64,000 bases of DNA from the NCBI RefSeq assembly GCF_023715885.1, contig NZ_JAMBOY010000006.1:1-64000 (forward strand), given 5' to 3'. A program made the translations under genes and the position numbers. The notes beneath the pieces were generated by a model. The model ran no database searches, had not been told where the DNA came from, and was given only the letters and a program-made list of their open reading frames with translations. This DNA is from Microbacterium hydrocarbonoxydans (lineage in GTDB: Bacteria; Actinomycetota; Actinomycetes; Actinomycetales; Microbacteriaceae). This document shows, piece by piece, positions 37,507 to 47,034 of this stretch (positions within the stretch are counted from its first letter, which is position 1; each line of letters begins with the position of its first letter).

Positions 37507-38157
37507 ATGGCTCGCACATCCGACGCCCTCGTCGCCCCTCGCGTCTCCCCTCCCGACCTCCCGCCGCAGCTCGACGACGCCCGGCCGGCTCGCGGGGCCG
37601 ACCTGTTCACGGCACGGCTCGACCTCGACGGCACGGTCGACCTCGCGCACTCGTCGCTCGAGCAGTGCACGATCAGCGCGGATGCCGACAGCATCGACCT
37701 CACGGGAGCGACCCTCATCGACGTCGGGATGACGGGCGCCCGCATCGCCTCGCTGCGAATGCGGGATGCGAACGTGCGTCGCGTCAGGATCACGGGCGGG
37801 CGGCTCGGCACCCTCGACCTCAGCGGAGCGCGGATCGACGAGCTCGAACTGCGCGGGGTGCGGATCGACTATCTGAACCTCGGCGCGGCGAAGGCCACCG
37901 ACGTCGAGATCGCCGAGTGCGGCGTCCGCACGTTCGACATGCCGCAGGCCGAGCTCACCCGCGTCCGCTTCGCCGACACGCGCAGCGACGAGGTGGACCC
38001 GCGTGGTCTTCGCGCGACGCACGTCGACCTGCGCGGGCTCGACGCCGGCGCCTTCCTCGACGCGAACAGCCTGCGCGGCACGACACTGTCGTCGTTCCAG
38101 GTGCAACAGCTGGCCCCGGTCCTCGCGGCGAGCATCGGCATCCGCGTCATCGACTGA
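37507..38157 (+). CDS. Pentapeptide-repeat protein
   Basis: A 216-residue protein. From about residue 50, periodic A(D/N)(L/F)-type five-residue units (SIDLTGATLIDVGMTGARI, TLDLSGARIDELELRGVRI, VDLRGLDAG) would form a right-handed quadrilateral beta-helix. Family members include gyrase-protecting DNA mimics, but most have no known role. The Asp/Glu charge is moderate. It converges on the ABC ATPase gene with an 11-nt overlap. Confidence 0.85.
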   Translation: MARTSDALVAPRVSPPDLPPQLDDARPARGADLFTARLDLDGTVDLAHSSLEQCTISADADSIDLTGATLIDVGMTGARIASLRMRDANVRRVRITGGRLGTLDLSGARIDELELRGVRIDYLNLGAAKATDVEIAECGVRTFDMPQAELTRVRFADTRSDEVDPRGLRATHVDLRGLDAGAFLDANSLRGTTLSSFQVQQLAPVLAASIGIRVID

Positions 38158-39655
38158 CCGGACCGCCCGCCTCGAGCAGCTCCTTCGTGAACGGATGCTG
38201 CGGCGCAGCGAACACCGCCCCCACCGACCCCTGCTCGACGATCGCCCCGTCCCGCATGACGATCACCTCGTCGGCCACGGCGCCGACCACATCGAGGTCG
38301 TGCGACACGAAGATCATGGTGAGGGCGCGCTCGCGCTGCAATCGGAGCAAGAGGCGGAGGACCCGTTCGCGCACCGACGGGTCGAGCGCAGAGACGGGTT
38401 CGTCGAGGACGAGCACCTGCGGGTCCGCGGCGAGCGCGCGGGCGATGGCAGCGCGCTGACGTTGTCCGCCGGAGAGAGCGTGCGGTCGGCGACGCGCGAG
38501 GCTCGCGTCGAGATCGACCTCGCGTAGCAGCTCGTCCACGCGGCGGGCGCGCTCGGGCCGAGGAACCCCGCCGGCGGCCAGCGCCTCGCGCAGCGAGCGT
38601 CCGATGCTCCACCGAGGATCGAACGCTCCGAGCGGATTCTGGTGCACGAGCTGCACACGCCGGGGTGTCGACCACTCCAGGGCACCCTCGTCGGGACGCT
38701 CGACCCCGACGATCATGCGGGCGAGGGTCGTCTTTCCCGATCCCGATTCGCCCACCACGCCGAGCGTGCGACCCTCCGCCACGGTGAACGACGCATCGTC
38801 GACCGCCGGCACGCCGCTGAACGCCTTCGAGACCCCGCTCGCGACCAGCACAGGAGGCGCGACAGCCGCAGCACTCCTCCGCGGATCGTGGATCGTGGCG
38901 GCGATCAACCGGCGCGTGTAGTCGTGCTGCGGGTTCTCCAAGACCTCGGCGACGGGGCCGGACTCCACGACTGCTCCTCCGCGCATGACCAGCACCCGGT
39001 CTGCCACCCGGCGCACGGCGGCGAAGTCGTGGCTGATGAAGACGACCGCCGTTCCGGCATCCGCGATGTCGCGCAGCAGGCCGAGGATCCTCGCCTGCAC
39101 CGTGGCGTCCAGCGCCGTGGTCGGCTCGTCGGCGATGAGCACTGCCGGGTCGGCCGCGAGCGCCGAGGCGATCAGAGCGCGCTGCCTCAGCCCGCCGGAC
39201 AGCTCGTGCGGGTACTGCCGCGCGCGGCGTTCGGCGTCCGGCATCCACACCCGCTGCAGCAGATCTCGCACGCGGGTCTGTGCTCGATGCCGCCCGCCCG
39301 CGAGACCGTGCAGGCGCAACGGCTCCGCGACCGCATCCCCGATCCGCTGCAGCGGGTCGAGGGAGACGAGGGCGTCCTGCGAAACGAGGGCGATGCGTCG
39401 GCCGCGCAGGCCCCGCCACCCTCGTTCGCTCAGTGCCCGTACGTCGGCGCCGTCGATCGTCAGCCTCTCCATGCGCACGCGGGCGTTCGTCGGCGTGAGC
39501 CCGAGCAGCGCGCGAGCCGTGAGCGACTTGCCCGCTCCGGATTCCCCGACGATGGCGACGCACTCCCCCGCCTCGACGAGCAGCGAGAATCCGTTCACGA
39601 CAGACTGGGCGCCGAAATCGATGCGGAGTCCCTGCACATCCAGCACAGCGGTCAC
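38147..39655 (-). CDS. Fused ABC transporter ATPase (Dpp/Opp type)
   Basis: A 502-residue protein with two ATPase domains. Domain 1 has GESGAGKS (37-44), LSGGLRQRALIASAL and [11 protein letters not shown]; domain 2 has GESGSGKT, LSGGQRQRAAIARAL and [10 protein letters not shown]. Starts at a GTG in a GTGA overlap with the permease gene. Peptide- or nickel-type tails follow each domain. It is the last gene of a binding protein-permease-permease-ATPase operon. Confidence 0.92.
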   Translation of the reverse strand: MTAVLDVQGLRIDFGAQSVVNGFSLLVEAGECVAIVGESGAGKSLTARALLGLTPTNARVRMERLTIDGADVRALSERGWRGLRGRRIALVSQDALVSLDPLQRIGDAVAEPLRLHGLAGGRHRAQTRVRDLLQRVWMPDAERRARQYPHELSGGLRQRALIASALAADPAVLIADEPTTALDATVQARILGLLRDIADAGTAVVFISHDFAAVRRVADRVLVMRGGAVVESGPVAEVLENPQHDYTRRLIAATIHDPRRSAAAVAPPVLVASGVSKAFSGVPAVDDASFTVAEGRTLGVVGESGSGKTTLARMIVGVERPDEGALEWSTPRRVQLVHQNPLGAFDPRWSIGRSLREALAAGGVPRPERARRVDELLREVDLDASLARRRPHALSGGQRQRAAIARALAADPQVLVLDEPVSALDPSVRERVLRLLLRLQRERALTMIFVSHDLDVVGAVADEVIVMRDGAIVEQGSVGAVFAAPQHPFTKELLEAGGPVSR

Positions 39656-40464
39656 GTCGTCCGCCCTTCGGCTCGCGCGCGGAGAGTGCGCCCGACGATC
39701 GTCGCGGCGACCACCGTCACGGTGACGGCGATCCCCGGGAACACGGCGATCCACCACGCCTGCCCGAGCACGTTGCGTCCTCCGGCGAGCATGAGACCCC
39801 ACTCGGGCGTCGGCTCTGACGGCCCGAGACCCAGGAAGCTCAGCCCGGCCGCCGCGAGGATGCTGGATCCGATGCCGATCGTGGCGAGCACACTCAGCGA
39901 TCCCAGGACGCCCGGCGCGACGTGACGCACGAACGCCCGAACCGGCGTGACCCCGAGGATGCGCGCAGCCTCGACATGCTCCATCCCGCGCAGCACCCGG
40001 GTCTGCACACGGGCGAGACGGATGTACACGGGCACCGCGGCGAGGGTCACCGCGATGGCGATGTTGACCGCCCCTGGTCCGAGCACGGCGATGACGACGA
40101 GCGCGACGAGGAACTCCGGGAACGCCATGAGCACGTCGTTCACACGCATGAGACCCGCGTCGACGGCTCGCGGTGCGACACCGGCGAGCGCTCCGACGAC
40201 GAGTCCGGCGACGAGCGCGATCGCCGTCGCGAGCAGACCGATGCCGATCGAGCGTCCCGCCCCGTAGACCACCCGGGAGTATACGTCGCGGCCGCTCTGG
40301 TCCGTGCCGAACAGGTGCTCGGCGCTGGGCGCCTGCAGCGCCGCGCGTACATCGGTCTGCAGCGGGTCGTGCGTCGACAGCAGCCCGGGGAACAGCGCGG
40401 CGAACGCCAGCGCGGCGAGGACGGCGACCGCGCACCACAGCAGCACGGTCTGGGCGCGCCTCAT
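39652..40464 (-). CDS. ABC transporter permease (DppC/OppC type)
   Basis: A 270-residue permease with a single N-terminal helix, the HLFGTDQSGRDVYSRVVYG hallmark and five further helices; ARILGVTPVRAFVRHVAP is the EAA-like loop. Overlaps both neighbours by 4 nt. Confidence 0.92.
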   Translation of the reverse strand: MRRAQTVLLWCAVAVLAALAFAALFPGLLSTHDPLQTDVRAALQAPSAEHLFGTDQSGRDVYSRVVYGAGRSIGIGLLATAIALVAGLVVGALAGVAPRAVDAGLMRVNDVLMAFPEFLVALVVIAVLGPGAVNIAIAVTLAAVPVYIRLARVQTRVLRGMEHVEAARILGVTPVRAFVRHVAPGVLGSLSVLATIGIGSSILAAAGLSFLGLGPSEPTPEWGLMLAGGRNVLGQAWWIAVFPGIAVTVTVVAATIVGRTLRARAEGRTT

Positions 40465-41429
40465 CGGAGCACCGCCGTCGACGTGCGCCGCGTGGGACGC
40501 GAGTGCTGCGTGCGCAGCCGAGGGTCGAGGAGCGGATGCAGCAGCTCGACGATCAGGTTCACGACGACGAACACGACGGCGCTGAGCAGGATGATGCCGG
40601 TGATCACGGGCAGATCCCTGTTGCTGATCGCCGCGAGCGTGACCCGCCCGAGTCCCGATCGCGCGAACACGGTCTCGACGAGCACCGCACCGCCGAGAAC
40701 GGAACCCGTGAGGTAGGCGGCGAGGGTGATCGCTCCGGCCGCACCGTGGCGCAGTCCGTGCCGCAGGGTGAACCATCCGGCGCTCGCGCCCCGGGCACGG
40801 ACGGTCTCGGCGAACGGCATCCGCTCCGCCTGGGTGAGCCCGTCGCGGAGGACCTGGCTGAGCAGCGCCGCGACCGGGAGTGCCAGGGTGACCGCCGGCA
40901 GCACGATCGTCGCCGGGTTGCGCGCACCGGAGACGGGGAACCAGCCGAGGCCGAACGCGAACACGCTCAGCAGCACGAGGCCGATCCAGAACACCGGGGA
41001 CGACAGGATGACGAGTTCGACGCCGGCGGCGATCGAACGCCCCACTCGGCCGCGCACGAGCACCGTGACGACGAGCGCCAGGATCACCGCGATGAGCAGC
41101 GCCAGCGCCGACAGTTGCAGCGTGGCGCCGAGCTGACGCCCGATGACCTCGGTCACGGGCATACGCAGCTGGTACGACTCCCCGAGGTCACCCCGGGCGA
41201 GCTGGCCGATGAAGGAGAGGTATTGCTCGAACGGGGGACGGTCGAGTCCGAATTCCGCGCGGATACCGTCCTTCACGGCCTCGCTCACCTGGGCCTGCGG
41301 TCCGAGCATGACCGACACCGGATCCCCGGGGATCACCCGGAACGCCAGGAACGCGAGGGTGGCGGCTCCCCAGAGCACCACCACGACGGATGCCGCGAGC
41401 CCCGCGATCCGGAACAGCGCAGCCTTCAC
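40461..41429 (-). CDS. ABC transporter permease (DppB/OppB type)
   Basis: A 322-residue permease. RVIPGDPVSVMLGPQAQVSE and the GDLGESYQLRMPVTEVIGRQ segment are family markers; the coupling loop is AETVRARGASAGWFTLRHGL. Six helices are predicted. It follows the binding-protein gene by 37 nt and overlaps the DppC-like gene by 4 nt. Confidence 0.92.
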   Translation of the reverse strand: MKAALFRIAGLAASVVVVLWGAATLAFLAFRVIPGDPVSVMLGPQAQVSEAVKDGIRAEFGLDRPPFEQYLSFIGQLARGDLGESYQLRMPVTEVIGRQLGATLQLSALALLIAVILALVVTVLVRGRVGRSIAAGVELVILSSPVFWIGLVLLSVFAFGLGWFPVSGARNPATIVLPAVTLALPVAALLSQVLRDGLTQAERMPFAETVRARGASAGWFTLRHGLRHGAAGAITLAAYLTGSVLGGAVLVETVFARSGLGRVTLAAISNRDLPVITGIILLSAVVFVVVNLIVELLHPLLDPRLRTQHSRPTRRTSTAVLR

Positions 41430-41466
41430 GTTCGTCCCGCTCCGATCGCTCAGCGACCGATCCCGG

Positions 41467-43077
41467 TCAGTCGACGCTCACATCGTAGAACAGGGGCCGT
41501 CCGTACAGGTCGTACTGCAGGCCGCTCACGCGCTCGCCGACGGCGGTGATCGCCGACGGCACGTACAGCGGCACGATCGCCTGATGCGTCGCGTTCCACT
41601 GCTGCAGCTGCATGTACAGCGTGTCGCGCTGGCCCTGGTCGCTGGTGGCGACAGCCCGCTCGAGCAGCCCGTCGACCTCGGGGTCGGAGACCTGAGAGGC
41701 GTTCTGGAACCCGTCGGTGTGCAGGTGGTTGCGCAGCAGGTCGGGGTCGACGCCCGAGAAGCCCCAGTCGGTCAGGTCGAAGGTCTTGGGTCCGTACTGC
41801 TCGTTGTACGCGCCGGGCTCCAGGACCTCGCGGACGACATCGATGCCGATCGCCTTGAGGTCCGACTGGATCGCGTTGGCGAGAGCCGCACGGTCGTCGG
41901 GCACGGGCGTGTAGGCGATCCAGCGCACCGAGAGCGGCTGACCGTCCTTCATGCGGATGCCGTCGGCGTCGCGCTCCGTCCATCCGGCCTCGTCGAGCAG
42001 CGCGTTCGCCGCCTCGGGGTCGTAGGGCCAGCTGTCCTCCAGCGCGGCGTCGTAGCCCGGCGTGGTCGGGCCGAGGATGCTCCACGCCCGCGGGAACTGA
42101 CCGAAGAAGATCTCCTCTACCGCGGCGTCGATGTCGATACCCTTCGCGAAGGCCTGACGCACCTTCTCATCGGCGAAGACCCCGTACTTCTCGTTGAGGT
42201 ACAGCGAATAGGGCAGGCCGGGGTACTCGACCGAGTCGACAGTGATCGCGTCGCCGAGATCTCCGGCGAGGTTCGGCGGGATGTTGCTGGCGATGTCGGC
42301 CTCGCCGCTCTGCACCACCCCGGTGCGCACCGACGCTTCCGGCTGGATCTCGACGCGCAGGGTCTCGACCTCGGGTGCCTTCTCGCCGTGCGGACCCCAG
42401 GCGTAGTCGTCGTTGCGGGTGTACACGATCTCCTGATCGGGCGTGTACTCGGTGAGCTCGTATGGGCCGGTGCCCACCGTGATGCCGGGGCCACCCGCCT
42501 TGAGCTGGCCCGCGGATTCCTCGAGCACGGCCGGCGAGTAGAACCCGAGCTGCGGTGTGCTGGCCGCCTGGAGGAACGGGGCGTACGGCTGCGTGAACGA
42601 CACTTTGACGGTGTGCTCGTCGATGACCTCGGTGCCCTCGTAGAAGTCGGCGCCGAGCATGCTCGCGGCCTGGGCGGACTCCGTCTCGGGGTCGACGATG
42701 CGGTCGAAGTTCGCCTTGACCGCCTCCGCGTCGAAGGGCTCGCCGTCGGTGAAGGTCACGTCGTCACGGAGAGTGAAGGTGTACTCGGTGCTGTCGTCCG
42801 ACACCGTCCACTCGGTTGCGAGCCAGGGTGTGAACGATCCGTCCTCCTCCTGGAAGACGAGGGAGTCCAGCACCGCGCGCTGCACCATCCCCGACACGTC
42901 GAGCTGGCTCACCTGCGGGTCCATGTGCCCGGCCGCCAGGTTCGCGCCCTCGATCGACCAGACGAGCTCGGCACCGGCGGAGTCGGACGAACCGGCGGAG
43001 CACGCACTGAACGCCAGTGCGGAGACGGCGGCGAGCGCCACGACGGGGAGAACGCGACGCGCGGGGTGTGCAGGCAT
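41467..43077 (-). CDS. ABC transporter substrate-binding lipoprotein (family 5)
   Basis: A 536-residue binding protein with signal peptide and lipobox FSAC near residue 26. YTFTLRDDVTFTDGEPFDAE and later motifs match SBP family 5. The ligand may be a peptide, an oligosaccharide-like compound or nickel. First gene of the operon; valS is divergent upstream. A CTAGACT string at 43118-43112 could be part of its promoter. Confidence 0.92.
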   Translation of the reverse strand: MPAHPARRVLPVVALAAVSALAFSACSAGSSDSAGAELVWSIEGANLAAGHMDPQVSQLDVSGMVQRAVLDSLVFQEEDGSFTPWLATEWTVSDDSTEYTFTLRDDVTFTDGEPFDAEAVKANFDRIVDPETESAQAASMLGADFYEGTEVIDEHTVKVSFTQPYAPFLQAASTPQLGFYSPAVLEESAGQLKAGGPGITVGTGPYELTEYTPDQEIVYTRNDDYAWGPHGEKAPEVETLRVEIQPEASVRTGVVQSGEADIASNIPPNLAGDLGDAITVDSVEYPGLPYSLYLNEKYGVFADEKVRQAFAKGIDIDAAVEEIFFGQFPRAWSILGPTTPGYDAALEDSWPYDPEAANALLDEAGWTERDADGIRMKDGQPLSVRWIAYTPVPDDRAALANAIQSDLKAIGIDVVREVLEPGAYNEQYGPKTFDLTDWGFSGVDPDLLRNHLHTDGFQNASQVSDPEVDGLLERAVATSDQGQRDTLYMQLQQWNATHQAIVPLYVPSAITAVGERVSGLQYDLYGRPLFYDVSVD

Positions 43078-43246
43078 GACTATTCCTCGGAAGAACGGGT
43101 CGGGATGAATCCAGTCTAGGGCGGATTCTTGGACTCGGTCGATGTGGCCGTCGGGCTCGTGCACGACCGCGGTCGGTACACTGGAGCCACACCCCACACT
43201 CAGGCACGCTCACACAGTGCCGCATACATCGCTCGAGGAGACCTCC

Positions 43247-45853
43247 ATGTCCGAGTCCGCACTCTCTCAGATCCCTGACAAGCCCGTACTCGAAGGCCTC
43301 GAAGCGAAGTGGGGCGACGCATGGTCCGAGCAGGGCACCTACCTGTTCGACCGCATCCGCGCCGCCCAGTCCGGCCGCGAGGGCGTCTACTCGATCGACA
43401 CTCCCCCGCCGACCGCGTCCGGCAGCCTCCACATCGGCCATGTGTTCTCGTACACCCACACCGACGTGAAGGCCCGCTACGAGCGCATGCGCGGCAAGAC
43501 GGTGTTCTACCCGATGGGCTGGGACGACAACGGCCTGCCGACCGAGCGCCGCGTGCAGAACTACTACGGCGTGCGTTGCGACCCGTCGCTCCCGTACGAC
43601 GCGGAGTTCACTCCCCCGTTCGAGGGCGGCGACAACAAGTCGAGCCGCGCCGCCGACCAGGTGCCGATCAGCCGCCGCAACTTCATCGAGCTGTGCGAGC
43701 GCCTGACGGTCGAGGACGAGAAGCAGTTCGAGGCGCTGTTCCGCCAGCTCGGCCTCAGCGTCGACTGGACCCAGACGTACCGCACCATCTCCGACGACAC
43801 GATCCGTCAGAGCCAGCTCGCGTTCCTCCGCAACCTCGAGCGCGGCGAGGCCTATCAGTCCCTCGCGCCCACACTGTGGGACATCGACTTCCGCTCCGCG
43901 ATCGCGCAGGCAGAGCTCGAGGACCGCGACCAGCAGGCCGCGTACCACACGATCGATTTCCCCTTCGCCGACGGCTCGGGCTCGATCACGATCGAGACCA
44001 CCCGTCCCGAGCTGCTCCCCGCGTGCATCGCGATCGTGACGCACCCGGAGGGTCCGCACAAGCACCTGATCGGCACGAAGGTGCGCACACCGTTCTTCGG
44101 TGCCGAGATCGAGATCCACGGCCACCACCTCGCCCAGCCCGACAAGGGCACGGGCGCCGCGATGGTCTGCACCTTCGGCGACGTGACCGACATCATCTGG
44201 TGGCGCGAGCTGCGCACCGCCGACGGTCGCGACCTGCCCAACATGACGACGATCGGTCTCGACGGACGCTTCCTTCCGACCGCCCCGTCGATCGTGGCGA
44301 ACGCCGAGGCGGCCGACTGGTACGCCGCCGAGCTCGCCGGCAAGACCGTGTTCTCCGCGCGCAAGGCGATCGTCGAGAAGCTGCAGGAGACCGGCGACAT
44401 GACCGCCGTCGGCAAGCCCTTCAACCACGCCGTGAAGTTCTTCGAGAAGGGCGACCGCCCGCTCGAGATCGTGTCCACGCGTCAGTGGTACATCCGCAAC
44501 GGTGCCCGCGACAGCGAACTCCGCGACGAGCTGCTCGCGCACGGCAAAGACGTTGCCTTCCACCCCGACTTCATGCGCGTGCGCTACGAGAACTGGGTCG
44601 GCGGCCTCACGGGCGACTGGCTCGTGTCGCGTCAGCGGTTCTTCGGTGTGCCGATCCCGCTCTGGTACGGCCTCGACGAGAACGGCGAGCGCGACTACGA
44701 CCGTGTGCTCACACCCGATCACGCCGCACTGCCGATCGACCCGACCACCGATGTGCCCGCGGGCTACTCCGAGGACCAGCGCGGCGTACCCGGCGGGTTC
44801 GACGCCGAAGCCGACATCCTCGACACGTGGGCCACGTCGTCGCTGACGCCCCAGCTCGCCGGAGGATGGCAGCGCGATGAGGAGCTGTGGCAGCTCACCG
44901 CGCCGTTCGACCTGCGCCCGCAGGGGCAGGACATCATCCGCACCTGGCTGTTCTCGACCATGCTGCGCTCGACCCTCGAAGACGGCCGCTCGCCGTGGCG
45001 CAACGCCGCGATCTCGGGCTTCATCGTCGACCCCGACCGCAAGAAGATGTCGAAGTCCAAGGGCAACGTGGTGACTCCGGCCGACATCCTCGACGCCCAC
45101 GGATCGGATGCCGTGCGCTACTGGGCCGCGTCGAGCCGCCTCGGCATGGACGCGGCGTTCGACCCGCAGAACCCGACGCAGGTGAAGATCGGCCGCAGGC
45201 TGGCGATCAAGGTGCTCAACGCCGCGAAGTTCGTGCTCTCGTTCCCCGTGCCGGAGGGCGCGCAGGTGACGCATGCCCTGGACGCGTCGATGCTGACGGC
45301 GCTCGACGCCGTCGTGGTAGAGGCGACCAAGGCGTTCGAGAACTACGACCAGGCCAAGGCCCTCGAGGTCACCGAGGCCTTCTTCTGGACCTTCTGCGAC
45401 GACTACCTCGAGCTCGTCAAGGAGCGCGCCTACGACCAGACGAACGTCGGCCAGGCCTCGGCCGCGCTCGCGCTGCGCCTCGCCCTGTCGACACTGCTGC
45501 GCCTGCTGGCGCCGGTCATCTCCTTCGCGACCGAGGAGGTCTGGTCGTGGTTCGAAGAGGGATCCGTTCACACGGCATCCTGGCCCGAGCCCCTGTCCAT
45601 CGACGGCGACACCGCGGTGCTCTCCGCGGCGAGCGAGGCTCTGATCGGCATCCGCCGGGCGAAGACCGAGGCGAAGGCCTCGCAGAAGACACCGGTCTCG
45701 CGCGCCGAGATCGCGGCGCCGGCGGCCAAGCTCGAGGCGCTGCGCGCCGCGGCCGACGACCTGCGCGCGGTCGGACGCATCGCCGAACTCGAGTTCACGG
45801 AAGCGGCGGAGTTCGCCGTCGCGATCGAGCTTGCTGCGGCCGATGAGGCATGA
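43247..45853 (+). CDS. valS: Valyl-tRNA synthetase
   Basis: An 868-residue class I synthetase with PPPTASGSLHIGH (HIGH 62-65) and KMSKS at 600-604. The editing domain and helical anticodon domain are present; C-terminal coiled coil is replaced by a short helix (ALRAAADDLRAVGRIAELEF). ATG 43247 (MSESALSQIP) fits the family. Overlaps a small ORF by 4 nt. Confidence 0.96.
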   Translation: MSESALSQIPDKPVLEGLEAKWGDAWSEQGTYLFDRIRAAQSGREGVYSIDTPPPTASGSLHIGHVFSYTHTDVKARYERMRGKTVFYPMGWDDNGLPTERRVQNYYGVRCDPSLPYDAEFTPPFEGGDNKSSRAADQVPISRRNFIELCERLTVEDEKQFEALFRQLGLSVDWTQTYRTISDDTIRQSQLAFLRNLERGEAYQSLAPTLWDIDFRSAIAQAELEDRDQQAAYHTIDFPFADGSGSITIETTRPELLPACIAIVTHPEGPHKHLIGTKVRTPFFGAEIEIHGHHLAQPDKGTGAAMVCTFGDVTDIIWWRELRTADGRDLPNMTTIGLDGRFLPTAPSIVANAEAADWYAAELAGKTVFSARKAIVEKLQETGDMTAVGKPFNHAVKFFEKGDRPLEIVSTRQWYIRNGARDSELRDELLAHGKDVAFHPDFMRVRYENWVGGLTGDWLVSRQRFFGVPIPLWYGLDENGERDYDRVLTPDHAALPIDPTTDVPAGYSEDQRGVPGGFDAEADILDTWATSSLTPQLAGGWQRDEELWQLTAPFDLRPQGQDIIRTWLFSTMLRSTLEDGRSPWRNAAISGFIVDPDRKKMSKSKGNVVTPADILDAHGSDAVRYWAASSRLGMDAAFDPQNPTQVKIGRRLAIKVLNAAKFVLSFPVPEGAQVTHALDASMLTALDAVVVEATKAFENYDQAKALEVTEAFFWTFCDDYLELVKERAYDQTNVGQASAALALRLALSTLLRLLAPVISFATEEVWSWFEEGSVHTASWPEPLSIDGDTAVLSAASEALIGIRRAKTEAKASQKTPVSRAEIAAPAAKLEALRAAADDLRAVGRIAELEFTEAAEFAVAIELAAADEA

Positions 45854-46068
45854 TGCAGCTGGGCACCCGCTGGTCGACCGGGGCGGAACCGCCGGCGTCC
45901 GTCCCCTCGATGCTCCACCCCGCGATCGCCGAGGTGGAGTCGAAGGGACTCACGGGTCAGTGGACCCTCACCTGGCTCGAGGGCCGGGCGATCGCCGAGC
46001 TCGACGCCGGCTGGGAGGTCGTCCAGACCGCATCCGGCGACGTCGTCGCCCGCCCGTTCGAGGACTGA
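45850..46068 (+). CDS. Small hypothetical protein coupled to valS
   Basis: A 72-residue protein starting in an ATGA overlap with valS (an ATG three bases on is also possible). MQLGTRWSTGAEPPASVPSM and TLTWLEGRAIAELDAGWEVV suggest a small beta-rich fold. It is close in style to short proteins found after valS in related genomes. No domain recognised. Confidence 0.65.
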   Translation: MMQLGTRWSTGAEPPASVPSMLHPAIAEVESKGLTGQWTLTWLEGRAIAELDAGWEVVQTASGDVVARPFED

Positions 46069-46096
46069 GCCTGGCCGGGTCGCCCGCACCACCCGC

Positions 46097-46138
46097 GGGT
46101 CGTTGAGCGAGGGAGCGCAGCGACCGAGACGAAACGCG
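46097..46138. repeat. Intergenic repeat-like sequence
   Basis: The sequence GGGTCGTTGAGCGAGGGAGC and its continuation CGAGACGAAACGC resemble a short repeat I recall from intergenic regions of many Microbacteriaceae. Only one copy is in this window, so repetition cannot be shown here. It lies between the coupled small ORF and the convergent minus-strand gene. Confidence 0.4.
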
Positions 46139-46154
46139 CTGCACTCCGGTCGGC

Positions 46155-46373
46155 TCAGCGCCGCGGCACGCCCATCTGCGCGAGCAGGTGCTCGACGGCT
46201 CGCGGGTCGTGCCGTCGGGCCTGCTGCTCGCGGAGGATGTCGAGGGCGATCTCCCGGCGCTCCGCGCGCGCCGCGATCCGGCGCTCGACGAACGCCTCGA
46301 GGTGCCGGGCGAGGGTGAGGATGCGTCGCTCGACGAGAGTCGGCGCCGTCAGGCGCAGGGCTGCGCTGGTCAT
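46155..46373 (-). CDS. Small basic helical protein after the winged-helix regulator
   Basis: A 72-residue protein with an ATGA overlap on the regulator gene. It is arginine-rich and helical (LVERRILTLARHLEAFVERR IAARAE..), consistent with a coiled-coil or nucleic-acid-binding peptide. The coupling suggests it is made with the regulator. No family recognised. Confidence 0.6.
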   Translation of the reverse strand: MTSAALRLTAPTLVERRILTLARHLEAFVERRIAARAERREIALDILREQQARRHDPRAVEHLLAQMGVPRR

Positions 46374-46966
46374 GATTCCTCCGTCCGTGCGGCGGTCGGC
46401 AGGTCGAACAGCTCCGTGCGGAGCGTCACTCGGCGTACCTCCGGTCCGGTCTGGCCCTGATAGCGGTCGACGACGCGATCCACGACCGCGCCCAGTTCAG
46501 CTTTGAGCTCTGCCATCTGATCGGCAGTCAGGTCGAGGTAGGTCGTCATGATGACGCCCGCGTCGCGCCACTCCTCGGGAATCTCCGCCTCCGACCGATT
46601 GAGATAGGCCATGAGGGTCTCGTGACGCAGCCGGAAGAACTCCGAGGTGACGATCTGCGCCGAGGCGCGGTTCGACGGGGTCATGGTGTCATCAGGACCC
46701 GGCAGATTGATCCGTCCCTTCGGGCGCTCCCACCACCGTTCCCGGGCGGTGCCTCGACCTTCGACCTCGCGGATCAGGTCATGCGCGGCGAGGGCTCGCA
46801 AGTGGTAGCTCATGGAGCCCGAGGTCTCCCCGACGAGCGCGGCGAGCGTGCTGGCGGTCTGCGGACCGCGCTCGCTCAGGAGATCGAAGATGCGCACCCG
46901 CAGTGGATGCGCGAGCGCCTTGAGCGCGCCGGCATCCAGGCTGCGGGACTCTCTCTTGTCGGCCAT
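46370..46966 (-). CDS. Winged-helix transcriptional regulator (ArsR-like)
   Basis: A 198-residue protein with an N-terminal winged helix: LKALAHPLRVRIFDLLSERG, TASTLAALVGETSGSMSYHL and EVEGRGTARERWWERP. The C-terminal half (from ~100) is helical and acidic, probably for dimerisation. No metal-binding CxC motif of classical ArsR is present. The promoter and start are covered by phased repeats (46971-47030), indicating autoregulation. Confidence 0.85.
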   Translation of the reverse strand: MADKRESRSLDAGALKALAHPLRVRIFDLLSERGPQTASTLAALVGETSGSMSYHLRALAAHDLIREVEGRGTARERWWERPKGRINLPGPDDTMTPSNRASAQIVTSEFFRLRHETLMAYLNRSEAEIPEEWRDAGVIMTTYLDLTADQMAELKAELGAVVDRVVDRYQGQTGPEVRRVTLRTELFDLPTAARTEES

Positions 46967-46970
46967 GCAT

Positions 46971-47030
46971 GCAAAGATACTCTTGCAAAACTATCTTTGC
47001 AAGCATTTCTTTGCAAATGGATCTTTGCGA
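46971..47030. promoter_or_regulatory. Phased TCTTTGCAA repeats over the regulator promoter
   Basis: TCTTGCAA (46981), TCTTTGCAA (46994 and 47008) and TCTTTGCGA (47022) recur every 13-14 bp, with GCAAAGAT (46971-46978) inverted at one end. On the minus strand TTGCAA (47002-46997) and TATCTT (46979-46974) are spaced by 17 bases and end seven bases before the ATG at 46966. The repeats therefore overlap a good promoter, as for an autorepressor operator. Confidence 0.65.
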
Positions 47031-47034
47031 CTGG

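Noticed and set aside
42764..45571. 935-residue frame antisense to valS
   Set aside because: Overlaps a clear valS gene and has no recognisable domain.
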